Shown here piece after piece: positions 27,799-37,723 of a DNA stretch of 61,436 nucleotides (the stretch's first letter is position 1; each line of letters begins with the position of its first letter). Source of the DNA: SVEL01 sp017381055 (lineage in GTDB: Bacteria; Bacillota; Clostridia; Lachnospirales; Lachnospiraceae); assembly GCA_036307185.1 (NCBI GenBank), contig JAXJYC010000006.1, positions 1-61,436 of the forward strand. The letters run 5' to 3'. The notes below the pieces were generated by a model. The model had not been told where the DNA came from. It worked only from the letters and a program-made list of their open reading frames with translations, and searched no databases. The position numbers and the translations under genes are program-made.

Positions 27799-29117
27799 AA
27801 TACTTCTCCAATCAAATCATATTCATTTGCGCCTATAACTTTAACTTTCACCAAATCTCCGCTGATAAATTCTTCACCTGTATTAATAAAGATATTACCA
27901 TCTATACCTGGTGCATCCATGTAAGTTCTGCCTACATATGCAGGCTCATTTGCAATCTTCCCTTCAACCATAACTAGAAGTTCACGACCTATCATGCCCT
28001 CTGATTTATCAAATGCAATTTCTTGTTGAAGTTCCATAATCTCATCGCGCCAATCACACTTAGTATCCTCGTCCAACTGATTATCCATCGTGGCCGCAGG
28101 TGTATTCTCTTCTGGCGAATAAGTAAATACTCCCAACCTGTCAAATTCCATTTCATCTACGAATTCCATCATCTCTTGATGATTTTCTTCTGTTTCTCCT
28201 GGGAATCCAGCTATAAGTGTTGTTCTTAACACTATATCAGGAATTCTATCTCTTAATTTATTAATTATAGCAATCAATTCATCTTTTGTAGTTCTTCTGC
28301 CCATACGCTTAAGTACTGCATCTGAGCAATGCTGAATCGGCATATCAAGATAATTACAAATCTTCTTTTCGTTAGCCATAGTCTCTATAAGTTCATCATA
28401 TATTTCCTCTGGATAACAATACATAATTCTTATCATTTTGATTCCATTTATCTTACAAAGTTCTTTAAGCAAAATATGTAAAGACTTCTTTCCATATAAG
28501 TCCACTCCATAAATAGTTGTTTCTTGAGCTACTAAAATAAGCTCCTTAACACCTAACCCTGCAAGATATTCTGCTTCAGCTATAAGTTTCTCCATAGGAA
28601 CACTTCTATATGTACCTCTAATCTTAGGTATAATACAGTAAGTGCAATGCTTATCACAGCCCTCGGCAATCTTTAAATGAGCATAAAAACCACCAGTTGT
28701 AACCATTCTGTTAGTATTAATATCTGGAAGTCTATTTAACTCTTCAAAAATCAAAGGCTTTTCACCCTCTAGAGCCTTATCTATAGCTTCTACAATCTTA
28801 TCATAGGAAGCCGTTCCTAGAACAGCATCAACCTCTGGAATCTCTTTAATTATCTCTTCCTTGTATCGTTCTGCCAAACAACCAGTAACTATAAGCGCTT
28901 TAAGACTACCACATTCCTTATATTGAGCCATTTCAAGGATAGTTTCTATACTTTCCTCTTTGGCATCATTAATAAAACAGCAAGAATTAATAACTATAAC
29001 TTCTGCAACTGTTTCATCATCAGTAAATGTGTGTCCATTAGCACCAAGCATACCAAGCATTTGTTCAGTATCAACAAGATTTTTATCACATCCAAGTGAT
29101 ATAAACATTATCTTCAT
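27795..29117 (-). CDS. rimO: Ribosomal protein S12 methylthiotransferase RimO
   Basis: A 440-residue radical-SAM methylthiotransferase that modifies an Asp of ribosomal protein S12. It has an N-terminal UPF0004 domain with cluster cysteines (SLGCDKN, NSCCFIND, VTGCLAERY), the radical-SAM motif EGCDKHCTYCIIP, and a C-terminal TRAM domain. The ATG after CGGAGTC, beyond the rpoZ stop codon, is used; the longer frame would overlap rpoZ. DNA- and RNA-related neighbours form a conserved housekeeping operon. Confidence 0.95.
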   Translation of the reverse strand: MKIMFISLGCDKNLVDTEQMLGMLGANGHTFTDDETVAEVIVINSCCFINDAKEESIETILEMAQYKECGSLKALIVTGCLAERYKEEIIKEIPEVDAVLGTASYDKIVEAIDKALEGEKPLIFEELNRLPDINTNRMVTTGGFYAHLKIAEGCDKHCTYCIIPKIRGTYRSVPMEKLIAEAEYLAGLGVKELILVAQETTIYGVDLYGKKSLHILLKELCKINGIKMIRIMYCYPEEIYDELIETMANEKKICNYLDMPIQHCSDAVLKRMGRRTTKDELIAIINKLRDRIPDIVLRTTLIAGFPGETEENHQEMMEFVDEMEFDRLGVFTYSPEENTPAATMDNQLDEDTKCDWRDEIMELQQEIAFDKSEGMIGRELLVMVEGKIANEPAYVGRTYMDAPGIDGNIFINTGEEFISGDLVKVKVIGANEYDLIGEVL

Positions 29118-29139
29118 AAACTGACTCCGATTAAATGAA

Positions 29140-29385
29140 TTATTCTGAGATTTCTTCATCTCCTACAATCTTAACCTTGCTCTTGTAAAGCTCTTCAATA
29201 GCTATTGATAAAGGCTTATTATTCTTTACATTCTTTACAAGTGGAGCTTCTCCAGCAATAATCTGTCTAGCTCTCTTTGCTGTAGCATATACGATAGAGT
29301 ATCTACTCTGTACTACTGGCTGCTCACCTGGCTCAACCTCACTATTTACTACTGCCATTAAATCTGAATATGATGGATGTAACAT
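29140..29385 (-). CDS. rpoZ: RNA polymerase omega subunit
   Basis: An 81-residue omega subunit, which helps assemble and stabilise RNA polymerase. The core YSIVYATAKRARQI and the position directly after gmk identify it. The C-terminus (KSKVKIVGDEEISE) is the usual variable acidic end. It starts within a few nt of the gmk stop, so the two are coupled. Confidence 0.93.
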   Translation of the reverse strand: MLHPSYSDLMAVVNSEVEPGEQPVVQSRYSIVYATAKRARQIIAGEAPLVKNVKNNKPLSIAIEELYKSKVKIVGDEEISE

Positions 29386-29387
29386 AA

Positions 29388-30020
29388 TTATTCTCCTTCC
29401 GAGAAGATCTTTGCGTCCTCTCTAAAAAAATTTATTTTATTGATATTCCTACTTACCTTTGAATGTTCTGCCTGGATAATACCATGAAGCTCTTTTACAC
29501 ATTCATCTAAATCATCATTTATAAGTAAGTAATCATATTTGTCCATATAAACTGTTTCCTCGCTAGCTCGCTTAAGTCTTGCTTCGATAGTAGCCATATC
29601 TTCTGTTCCACGGCCAACTAATCGATTCTTAAGTTCCGCAGCTGTTGGAGGAGTTACAAATACAAGAAGTGTTTCAGGCATCTTTTCCTTAACCTTCATA
29701 GCACCCTGCATCTCAATTTCAAGAATAACATCCTTGCCATCATTAAGCATCTGCTCAACATAGGCCTTAGGTGTACCATAATAATTGCCTACATACTGGG
29801 CATATTCTATTAATTGATCATTTGCTATCATAGTCTCGAAATCTTCAACAGTTTTAAAGAAATACTCTCTACCATCCTGCTCACCAGTTCTTGGTCCTCT
29901 AGTTGTAGCTGAAATACTTAAAGCGTAATTATCATAATCACTCATAAGCTTTTTCATTACTGTACCCTTACCAGCGCCAGAAAATCCTGAAACTATAATA
30001 AGAATTCCTTTATTTTTCAT
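29388..30020 (-). CDS. gmk: Guanylate kinase
   Basis: A 210-residue kinase converting GMP to GDP. P-loop FSGAGKGT near residues 14-21, SISATTRGPRTGE (GMP binding), and the DVILEIEMQGAMKVKE strand. Normal length. It follows yicC by 9 nt; a DUF370/remA gene that often sits between the two in Firmicutes is absent here. Confidence 0.96.
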   Translation of the reverse strand: MKNKGILIIVSGFSGAGKGTVMKKLMSDYDNYALSISATTRGPRTGEQDGREYFFKTVEDFETMIANDQLIEYAQYVGNYYGTPKAYVEQMLNDGKDVILEIEMQGAMKVKEKMPETLLVFVTPPTAAELKNRLVGRGTEDMATIEARLKRASEETVYMDKYDYLLINDDLDECVKELHGIIQAEHSKVSRNINKINFFREDAKIFSEGE

Positions 30021-30029
30021 AAAGACCTC

Positions 30030-30908
30030 CTATTCAATATTCTGTATCTGTTCTCTTACCTTTTCAATCTCAGTTTTTAAATCAATGCCTTTATTAGTAA
30101 CCTCAAGGTCATTGGCCTTTGAAAGAATTGTATTAGCCTCTCTGTTCATCTCCTGAGCTAAAAAGTCAAGCTTTCTACCTATATCTCCACCTTGAGTAAG
30201 ATCTGCTTTCATCTTCTCAATATGGCTTCTAAGTCTTACTAGCTCCTCGTCAACGCACATCTTATCTGCAAATAAAACAACTTCGGTTGCAATTCTAGAC
30301 TCATCAATTGATGTACTTCCAAGTAATTCAGCAAGCTGTGCGCGAATATTATTTCTATATTCTTCAAACACCTTAGGTGAACGAACAGCTATAAATTCTA
30401 CGATACTTATCATCTCATCTAATTTAGCGATAAGATCATCTCTAAGATGCTCACCCTCTGTGATTCTTGACTGAGTAAACTTTTCACAAGCACCATTTAT
30501 AGCTTCTGAAATAAGTTTCCAAAGCTCATCCTCATCAGTCTCCTGTTCTTCCATTGTAAGAACATCTGGGCATCTAGATAAAGATAATACCGAAACATCA
30601 TTATTTAAGCCAAATTTTTCTTCCATAAGCTTAAAATATGATAAATACTCATTAGCTAACTCCTCATTATACTTAAGACTAGCATTATTTTCCGATAAAT
30701 CCTCATATGATACAAATATATCTATCTTACCTCTAGTAGCATACTTCTTGATTTCATTACGAATAGCGCTATCAAAGAAATTGAACACCTTTGGCATACG
30801 TATATTCATATCTAAATATCTGTGGTTAACAGATTTCATTTCAACGGTAACTTTTTTGCTTCCTACTGACGCTTCATAGCGTCCAAAGCCTGTCATACTT
30901 TTTATCAT
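30030..30908 (-). CDS. yicC: YicC-family endoribonuclease-like protein
   Basis: A 292-residue YicC protein: N-terminal MIKSMTGFGRYE and MKSVNHRYLDMNIRMP, and the C-terminal DUF1732 block GRKLDFLAQEMNREANT. YicC proteins have been linked to RNA turnover and stationary-phase survival. The ATG after AAAGGGG is the start; reading farther upstream runs through two leader hairpins and is not coding. First gene of the yicC-gmk-rpoZ-rimO-pgsA-pncC operon. Confidence 0.93.
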   Translation of the reverse strand: MIKSMTGFGRYEASVGSKKVTVEMKSVNHRYLDMNIRMPKVFNFFDSAIRNEIKKYATRGKIDIFVSYEDLSENNASLKYNEELANEYLSYFKLMEEKFGLNNDVSVLSLSRCPDVLTMEEQETDEDELWKLISEAINGACEKFTQSRITEGEHLRDDLIAKLDEMISIVEFIAVRSPKVFEEYRNNIRAQLAELLGSTSIDESRIATEVVLFADKMCVDEELVRLRSHIEKMKADLTQGGDIGRKLDFLAQEMNREANTILSKANDLEVTNKGIDLKTEIEKVREQIQNIE

Positions 30909-30928
30909 ATATTTCCCCTTTAAACCAA

Positions 30929-30953
30929 ATCGTAGTTGCTTTGTAACTACGAA
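30929..30953 (-). repeat. Leader palindrome, copy 2 (upstream of yicC)
   Basis: Sense-strand form TTCGTAGTTAC-AAA-GCAACTACGATT, 21 nt before the yicC start and about 40 nt after the predicted transcription start. A second, unrelated hairpin (TAGCTATGG...CCATAGCTA, 30962-30985) lies directly 5' of it, so the yicC leader would carry two hairpins. Confidence 0.8.
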
Positions 30954-30989
30954 TATAATCATAGCTATGGCATATACCATAGCTAATCA

Positions 30990-31018
30990 ATTATAGACCA
31001 ATTTAAACCAAAAATCAA
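30990..31018 (-). promoter_or_regulatory. Promoter of the yicC operon
   Basis: TTGATT (31013-31018) and TATAAT (30990-30995) on the minus strand have 17-bp spacing. They fall in the gap after potCD. Confidence 0.75.
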
Positions 31019-31034
31019 GATATTTGTTGATTTC

Positions 31035-32912
31035 TTAGTCGCTTTCAGCTCCTCCAACCATAGTCCAATAATAATCGTAAAGATTATCTCCCTCTTTACC
31101 AAGATAATTGTATACTGTACATCTTGATAAAACGCTATTATCTGGGAATGCAATCATACTATTTCTTATTGCCTCATCCTCAATAAGCGCTCTTGCTGAC
31201 TCATTAGGTGTTGAATATGTAATATACTCAAAATTCATAAGTGCAATATCAGGGCGGCACATAAAGTTAATCCACGCCTCTGCTGCTTCTTTATTCTGAC
31301 AATCCTTAGGAATAACCCATCCATCAATCCATACATTTGAACCTTCATCAGGAACAACATATTCAAGATTTGGATTTTCTTCCTGCATATAGATTGCTTC
31401 ACCTGAATATATAACCGATAATGCCGCAGCATTCTTAATCATCTTATCTCTAACCTGATCAACAACATATGCTTGAACTATTGGTTTCTGACTAACAAGA
31501 AGGTCTGTTGCCTCCTTAAGCTCATCTTCGTTTAAAGTATTGATAGAATAGCCTAAATATGATAATGCAACACAATATGCATCTCTCACAGATGCCTGCA
31601 TAAGAATCTTGCCATCATACTTCTCGTCAAAAAGAATTGACCAGCTATTAACCTCTTCATCAACCATTGTCTTATTATAGCAAATACCTACTGTTCCCCA
31701 ACAATAAGGTACACTATATTTATTCTCCGGATCAAACCCCTTAGCGCTTTCTAAATATTGATCACCTATATGCGAGATATTTGGAACATTTTCATAATTA
31801 ATCTCTGTAAGTAAATCATTTTCCAACATTTTCTCTATCATATAATCTGATGGACAGATTACATCATATACTCTCGCTCCCTTTGCAACGATTGTATACA
31901 TTTCTTCATTTGTCTCAAACTCTTCGTAATGAACCTTGTATCCTGTCTCCTCTTCAAACATAGCTATAACTTCTGGATCAATATACTCACCCCAGTTATA
32001 AACATATACATCACCGATATAATGCTTATCATCTCTTAAAACAAAATATCCTAAAACACTTACAAATATTACAACAGCCATTGAAACAGATATTGTAAAT
32101 TTATTCTTAAACATAAGCGATGTAAGACTTCTTCTTGACTTTGTTTTCTTCTTAGTCTTAGGTCCATAGTTAACTAAGAACAAGAGAACAAACACAGTCA
32201 CGAAAAGAAGTGTCGATAAAGCGTACATCTCAGGTTTAATACCCTTTCTAACTTCTGTATAAATCATAGTTGAAAGTGTATTGATACCAGAACCTCTTGT
32301 AAAATGCGTAATAATAAAGTCATCTATAGACATTGTAAATGACATTAAAAATCCTGACAAAATACCTGGCATAATTTCAGGTAAAGTAACCTTAAAAAAC
32401 GCCTGTATAGGTGTTGCTCCTAAATCCAGAGCAGCTTCATACATATTACTGTCCATTTGCTGAACCTTAGGTAATACATTTAGGACAACATACGGTATAC
32501 AAAATGTTACGTGAGCTATGAGAACTGTTGAAAAGCTCAAAGACACACCCATACCAATAAACAAAAGCATAAATGCAAGAGCTGTTACAATCTCAGCATT
32601 AAGCATAGGAATATTTGTTATACCAACAATAATATTTCTTGTGCTCTTTTTCATTTTAACCATTGTCATACACGCAAGTGTACCAAGAACAGTTGCTATA
32701 ACAGCTGATAACAGTGCAATAACTATAGTTGTTCTTAAAGCATTCATCATAGTGACATTTTCAAAAAAGTCTTTATACCAATGAAGTGTAAAACCCTTCC
32801 AAGTACCTAAAATCTTAGAATCATTAAAAGAAGCAACAATAAGTACAAGAATTGGTAAATAAAGGAAAAGCACAATTAAAAATAGATAAAAACGTCTAGC
32901 GAGGTTTTTCAT
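31035..32912 (-). CDS. potCD: Polyamine ABC transporter: permease fused to substrate-binding protein
   Basis: A 625-residue fusion. Residues 1-255 are a PotC-type permease with about six helices and the coupling motif EAALDLGATPIQAFFKVTLP. A further helix near 270-290 anchors a PotD-type spermidine/putrescine-binding domain outside the cell (VYNWGEYIDPEVIAMFEEETG, then PSDYMIEKML). The binding protein is thus tethered covalently to its permease rather than lipid-anchored. No frameshift is visible at the junction. Third gene of potA-potB-potCD; imports spermidine or putrescine. Confidence 0.93.
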   Translation of the reverse strand: MKNLARRFYLFLIVLFLYLPILVLIVASFNDSKILGTWKGFTLHWYKDFFENVTMMNALRTTIVIALLSAVIATVLGTLACMTMVKMKKSTRNIIVGITNIPMLNAEIVTALAFMLLFIGMGVSLSFSTVLIAHVTFCIPYVVLNVLPKVQQMDSNMYEAALDLGATPIQAFFKVTLPEIMPGILSGFLMSFTMSIDDFIITHFTRGSGINTLSTMIYTEVRKGIKPEMYALSTLLFVTVFVLLFLVNYGPKTKKKTKSRRSLTSLMFKNKFTISVSMAVVIFVSVLGYFVLRDDKHYIGDVYVYNWGEYIDPEVIAMFEEETGYKVHYEEFETNEEMYTIVAKGARVYDVICPSDYMIEKMLENDLLTEINYENVPNISHIGDQYLESAKGFDPENKYSVPYCWGTVGICYNKTMVDEEVNSWSILFDEKYDGKILMQASVRDAYCVALSYLGYSINTLNEDELKEATDLLVSQKPIVQAYVVDQVRDKMIKNAAALSVIYSGEAIYMQEENPNLEYVVPDEGSNVWIDGWVIPKDCQNKEAAEAWINFMCRPDIALMNFEYITYSTPNESARALIEDEAIRNSMIAFPDNSVLSRCTVYNYLGKEGDNLYDYYWTMVGGAESD

Positions 32913-33743
32913 TTATTTGCCCTCCTTTACTTTTACTGAACTAGTCTCATCATCACCACTAAACATCATATTTACAACTATAAATATCATCAAAACTAAT
33001 GATAGACCCGCTGCAAGATTAAGGTTATCTGCTTTAACCTTATTTTCAACAATATTTCCTATAAGAAGAAGCTTGCCTCCACCTAAAATATCTGAAATAA
33101 CGAAAGTTGTAAGTGATGGTACGAAAACCATAATAATTCCACTTGCAATGCCTGCTTTACTAAGTGGAATAATAATTTTAAATAATGTCTGCCAGAAATT
33201 AGCACCTAAATCTCTTGCTGCGTTGATAACATTGTCATCAATCTTAACAAGAACGTTATAAATAGGTAAAACCATAAAAGGCAAATAATCGTAAACCATA
33301 CCAAGAATAATGGCTGCTGGTGTATTAATAATATTAAAACCAGTTATACCAAACTTAGCTAAAAACAAATCTAAAATGCCGTTAATATCAAGTATTGCCT
33401 GCCATGCATAAGTTCTAAGTAAGAAATTCATCCACATTGGTAAAATAAATACAAACACTATAAATCCCTGTTTAGACATGTTCATATTTCTAAGTATAAG
33501 TGCAAGTGGATATGCTAAAAGCAAACATATAAGTGTACTAACAACTGCTAAAACAAGGGATAAAATTAAAGCCTCATAATATTCTGGTCTAGCGATAGCC
33601 TTAATATTCTCAAGTGTAAATTTACCCGCTCTATCTGTGAAACCATAGTAAAGGATAAATAAGAGCGGAATAATAATAAATGCAGCAATCCATACAATAT
33701 ATGGACTAGCAAATAAAGCATTCTTCTTAACAGTCTTATTCAT
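32913..33743 (-). CDS. potB: Polyamine ABC transporter permease PotB
   Basis: A 276-residue permease with about six helices and the coupling-loop motif NAARDLGANFWQTLFKIIIPLS that docks on the ATPase. It pairs with the PotC half of the next gene. Its start overlaps the end of potA by 8 nt and it ends immediately before potCD, so the three are co-translated. Confidence 0.93.
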   Translation of the reverse strand: MNKTVKKNALFASPYIVWIAAFIIIPLLFILYYGFTDRAGKFTLENIKAIARPEYYEALILSLVLAVVSTLICLLLAYPLALILRNMNMSKQGFIVFVFILPMWMNFLLRTYAWQAILDINGILDLFLAKFGITGFNIINTPAAIILGMVYDYLPFMVLPIYNVLVKIDDNVINAARDLGANFWQTLFKIIIPLSKAGIASGIIMVFVPSLTTFVISDILGGGKLLLIGNIVENKVKADNLNLAAGLSLVLMIFIVVNMMFSGDDETSSVKVKEGK

Positions 33744-34809
33744 CTACTCCTACTGCCTCCTCATCCTCTGACTCAGGTTTATTCATAATCTGAATATTAA
33801 ATGGATCAACACTAATTCCTACCTTAGTGCCTACTGGCCACATCTTTGTGCTCTGAACAAGCCACTCGTAACCATTAGCCATAACTTCCATCTCATAATG
33901 AACACCCTTAAAGATAAGCTGTGTAACAGTTCCGTTGATAATACCCTTCTCAGGTGCAACAAGCTCAACATCCTCAGGACGAATAACTACGTCGACAGGT
34001 GTATTATTACCAAATCCCTTATCTACGCACTTAAACTTAGCACCAAGGAATTCAACAAGCTCATCTTCAATCATAGTTCCTGGAATAATATTTGAATCAC
34101 CGATAAAGTCTGCAACAAAGGCATTCTCCGGCTCGTTATAAATTCTCTCTGGTGTACCTACCTGCTGAATATACCCCTGGTTCATAACTACAATTGTATC
34201 AGACATAGTTAACGCTTCTTCCTGATCATGTGTTACAAACACGAATGTAATACCAAGCTCATTCTTAAGTCTAATAAGCTCATACTGCATATCCTGACGT
34301 AGCTTTAAATCAAGTGCTCCTAAAGGCTCATCTAAAAGCAACACCTTAGGCTCATTTACAATAGCTCTAGCTATAGCAATTCTCTGCTGCTGACCACCAC
34401 TTAAAGAATCAGCCATTCTATTTTCAAAACCATCAAGATTAACTAACTTTAATGCGTACTTAATCTTATCATCAATGTATGTCTTTGGCTTATTCTTAAT
34501 CTTCAAGCCAAATGCAATATTCTCTGCAATAGTCATATGTGTAAATAACGCATATTTCTGAAAAACTGTATTGAGATGTCTCTTATTTGGAGGAAGATCT
34601 GTAATATCCTGTCCATCAAAAACAACTCGTCCCTTATCTGGAGACTCAAATCCACCTATAATACGAAGTGTTGTTGTCTTTCCACAACCACTAGGACCTA
34701 ATAACGTTAAAAACTCATTCTCTCTTATATATAAATTCAAATCATCAAGCACTGTATGTTTACCATATGCTTTAGATATTCCTTGTAAATCAATAAGCTT
34801 ATTTCCCAT
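33736..34809 (-). CDS. potA: Polyamine ABC transporter ATP-binding protein PotA
   Basis: A 357-residue ABC ATPase: Walker A GPSGCGKTT, signature LSGGQQQRIAIARA, Walker B VLLLDEPLGALD, H-loop THDQEEA and a C-terminal TOBE domain. It energises the PotB/PotC permease. The ATG after AAAGGAAC is used; the longer frame lacks a ribosome site. A 6-bp inverted repeat (GATTGC / GCAATC, 34842-34862) lies in its leader region. Divergent from rqcH. Confidence 0.94.
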   Translation of the reverse strand: MGNKLIDLQGISKAYGKHTVLDDLNLYIRENEFLTLLGPSGCGKTTTLRIIGGFESPDKGRVVFDGQDITDLPPNKRHLNTVFQKYALFTHMTIAENIAFGLKIKNKPKTYIDDKIKYALKLVNLDGFENRMADSLSGGQQQRIAIARAIVNEPKVLLLDEPLGALDLKLRQDMQYELIRLKNELGITFVFVTHDQEEALTMSDTIVVMNQGYIQQVGTPERIYNEPENAFVADFIGDSNIIPGTMIEDELVEFLGAKFKCVDKGFGNNTPVDVVIRPEDVELVAPEKGIINGTVTQLIFKGVHYEMEVMANGYEWLVQSTKMWPVGTKVGISVDPFNIQIMNKPESEDEEAVGVDE

Positions 34810-34985
34810 TTCACTGTTCCTTTCTGTCGTACAAAGTGATCGATTGCGAAAATTAGGCAATCATAGTGATATTAACATATAATAATCAAAATATAAAGCA
34901 AAATTTTGATTTTTTTTACTTGTTTTCTTGACGATAAAAACTAGCTGTGTTAAGCTTTTCACATCAATTGAATGGAGTGAAAATT

Positions 34986-36743
34986 ATGGCATTAGATGGA
35001 TTAACTATTCATGCACTAGTAGATGAATTAAAAAACACTTTAAATGGTGGTCGATTACTAAAAATATCACAGCCAGAAAATGATGAATTACAGTTAACTA
35101 TTCGTGTTGAAAAGGAGCAATATAAGCTCCTTATTTCTGCTGGCGCTTCTCTTCCCCTTATGTATATTACAGAAGGCTCCAAGGTTTCGCCACTTACAGC
35201 ACCAAATTTTTGTATGCTCTTAAGAAAGCATCTAAACAATGCCAAAATAATAGACATTTATCAGCCAGGTCTTGAGCGAATTATCAATATAAAGGTTGAA
35301 CACTACAACGACATGGGTGATTTATGCTATAAACTTATAATTGTTGAACTTATGGGTAAATATAGCAATATTATCGTTACTGATCTTGATGGAAAAATCG
35401 TAGATTCTATTAAACATATATCAGCCAATGTAAGCTCAGTTCGTGAGGTTTTACCTGGCAGAACTTATTTCATTCCTGATACAATGAACAAAAAGAATCC
35501 GCTTGAAATCTCTAAAGAAGATTTCATTACAGCTATTAAAACTTCTAGCCTGCCAACCGCTAAGGCTATATACACTAGTTTTACAGGCATTTCACCAGTT
35601 ATCGGTGAAGAAATATGTTATAGAAGTAATATTGATTCCGAAAAACCAGCAAATGTTTTGGATGTTTCAGAGCTTGAAAGTTTATTTAATACCTTTGATG
35701 ATATGATGGAATGCATTAAATTGAATAAATTCCAGCCAAATATTATCTATACTAAGGATGGACAGGACTTGATTCCAAAGGAATTTGCACCATTTACTCT
35801 ATCCCTCTATTCAGATGATAAGTCTCAAGTTACTTATATAGATTCAGTAAGTCAGGTTCTTGAGCAGTTTTATAGCAAAAAATCTGCCGTTACAAGAATC
35901 CGTCAGAAGTCTTATGATATAAGACGTATAGTTCAAACTACCCTTGAGAAGGATTACAAAAAATATGAGATTCAATCTAAACAGCTTAAGGATACAGAAA
36001 AGAAGGACAAATATAAAATCTACGGTGAATTAATTACTGCCTTTGGCTATGGTTTAGAACCTAACGCTACTTCTCTTGTAGCACAAAATTATTATGATGA
36101 TAACAAAGAAATTACCATTCCACTTGATAAGGACTTATCAGCTATGGAAAATGCAAAAAAATATTTTGAGAAATATAATAAGCTCAAACGTACTGCTGAA
36201 GCATTAGAATCCATAATAATAGAGACAGAGGAAGAAATCTCACACTTAGAATCTATTATGAACGCTTTAGATATCGCAGTTTCAGAAGATGATCTAAAGC
36301 AAATTAAAGAAGAGCTTATCCAAGCAGGATACATTAGAAGAAAATCTTCTGATAAAAAAGCCAAATTTGTTAGTAAACCTTTCCATTACGTATCATCTGA
36401 TGGCTATGATATATTTGTTGGTAAGAATAATATTCAAAACGAGGAGCTTACCTTCAAGGTAGCAAATGGTGGAGATTGGTGGTTCCATTCCAAAAACTTC
36501 CCTGGCTCTCACGTTATTGTTAAAACAAATGGATATGAGCTTCCAGATAATACTTTTGAAGAAGCCGCTAGATTAGCAGCTTATTACTCAAAGGGTCGCG
36601 AACAAGATAAAGTTGAAATTGATTATATACAAAGGAAGCACATAAAAAAAGTTGCTGGTAGCAAACCTGGCTTTGTTATTTACCATACCAACTACTCTAT
36701 GGCTATTGAACCCAATATATCTACAATAAAAGAGATGGCATAA
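34986..36743 (+). CDS. rqcH: Ribosome quality-control factor RqcH (NFACT family)
   Basis: A 585-residue NFACT protein (also named FbpA, fibronectin-binding). N-terminal NFACT-N (MALDGLTIHALVDEL), a central coiled coil, and a C-terminal NFACT-R domain (GGDWWFHSKNFPGSHVIVK). In Bacillus RqcH binds stalled 50S subunits and adds C-terminal Ala tails for degradation. The ATG after TGGAGTG is the start. A weak plus promoter (TTGACG, 17 bp, TAAGCT) precedes it. It is divergent from potA. Confidence 0.94.
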   Translation: MALDGLTIHALVDELKNTLNGGRLLKISQPENDELQLTIRVEKEQYKLLISAGASLPLMYITEGSKVSPLTAPNFCMLLRKHLNNAKIIDIYQPGLERIINIKVEHYNDMGDLCYKLIIVELMGKYSNIIVTDLDGKIVDSIKHISANVSSVREVLPGRTYFIPDTMNKKNPLEISKEDFITAIKTSSLPTAKAIYTSFTGISPVIGEEICYRSNIDSEKPANVLDVSELESLFNTFDDMMECIKLNKFQPNIIYTKDGQDLIPKEFAPFTLSLYSDDKSQVTYIDSVSQVLEQFYSKKSAVTRIRQKSYDIRRIVQTTLEKDYKKYEIQSKQLKDTEKKDKYKIYGELITAFGYGLEPNATSLVAQNYYDDNKEITIPLDKDLSAMENAKKYFEKYNKLKRTAEALESIIIETEEEISHLESIMNALDIAVSEDDLKQIKEELIQAGYIRRKSSDKKAKFVSKPFHYVSSDGYDIFVGKNNIQNEELTFKVANGGDWWFHSKNFPGSHVIVKTNGYELPDNTFEEAARLAAYYSKGREQDKVEIDYIQRKHIKKVAGSKPGFVIYHTNYSMAIEPNISTIKEMA

Positions 36744-36757
36744 GCCATCTCTTTGTT
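36729..36757 (+). terminator. Terminator of rqcH
   Basis: An 11-bp perfect stem (AAAGAGATGGC / GCCATCTCTTT) with a 4-nt loop that contains the rqcH stop codon, followed by TTTGTT. A second weaker inverted repeat (TATAGGAA / TTCCTATA, 36761-36795) may serve the converging minus-strand gene. Confidence 0.8.
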
Positions 36758-36795
36758 ATCATATAGGAATTTCTCGATAAGAACTTCCTATACTA

Positions 36796-37671
36796 CTATT
36801 CTTCTGTATTTACATTGTCATTTATATCAGCATTGATATTTTTAAACACTTTCGCTGTGTCATATAAATACTTAATCTTTAACACAGTAACTACTAAAGA
36901 AATAATTGCAGCCACTAACACCATTAATGCAGCTAAATTTGCTACCGCCAACATAACAAAGCCTGAAGCTAATGATAACGCAAGAGATATCAATGTCCAC
37001 TTCCAAAGTGCAAGCCACTTACGGCCCAATAAATTATCTATACCTCTTAAAACTTCCGCATGTGCCATTATTTCATAATAAATACTTACGACAGATATAA
37101 CTGTTGCCACCAAATTAACAGCTTGAATTAACACTGCTGCATTTGCCGGAATAAACATTACTAAAATAGTTACTGCCAAACTAATAAGCAAGAAAATACC
37201 AGCTAATTTATATCTCTTATCAGCTAAAGCTATTTTCATTAATATTAATCCGTATGCAAGCTGAGAACCTAATATCAACAAAACGCCTAACAAACTCAAT
37301 GGTGGTGATACTTTAGCAACTTCCTGATTATTCAATAATCCACCTATAAAACTTGGAAGATTTATCCATAATAAAATATTAATCCAAATTGCAAGCACCG
37401 GAGCAATTTTAGACATTTTATCTCTTCTATCTAATTCGTTCTTAGTCTTTTTTGCCATTTCTTCAGGCATAAATTCCTTATCCCTAACAAGATAACAATC
37501 ATAATGGAATCTACAAGATTCACACACTTTATAACCTTTATCCCTACAGCACTTTGCCAAATCACAAGCACCAAACTCTCTATGACCCGGTCCTTCATTA
37601 CAACCTGGACACTTTCCAGAAATCTTATAATCACATGCATCACATGATTTTCCACAATATGTTTCGTTCAT
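36796..37671 (-). CDS. DUF3795-like cysteine-rich domain with membrane C-terminus
   Basis: A 291-residue protein. The first 65 residues are Cys-rich (YCGKSCDACDYK, KCPGCNEGPG, CCRDKGYKVCESC) and resemble the metal-binding DUF3795 domain; the rest has about six hydrophobic helices. The start ATG follows GGAGG. It is 50 nt downstream of the ECF S-component gene and could be co-transcribed. Function unknown; the cysteines might bind zinc or an iron-sulfur cluster. Confidence 0.7.
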   Translation of the reverse strand: MNETYCGKSCDACDYKISGKCPGCNEGPGHREFGACDLAKCCRDKGYKVCESCRFHYDCYLVRDKEFMPEEMAKKTKNELDRRDKMSKIAPVLAIWINILLWINLPSFIGGLLNNQEVAKVSPPLSLLGVLLILGSQLAYGLILMKIALADKRYKLAGIFLLISLAVTILVMFIPANAAVLIQAVNLVATVISVVSIYYEIMAHAEVLRGIDNLLGRKWLALWKWTLISLALSLASGFVMLAVANLAALMVLVAAIISLVVTVLKIKYLYDTAKVFKNINADINDNVNTEE

Positions 37672-37723
37672 ATTAAACCTCCAATAATAACTTAAACATA
37701 ATTGTATCATCAAAATCAATTAT

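Noticed and set aside
30909..30980. Upstream extension of yicC by 24 residues
   Set aside because: It would translate two RNA hairpins and lacks a ribosome site; the family start MIKSMTGFGR has a good one.
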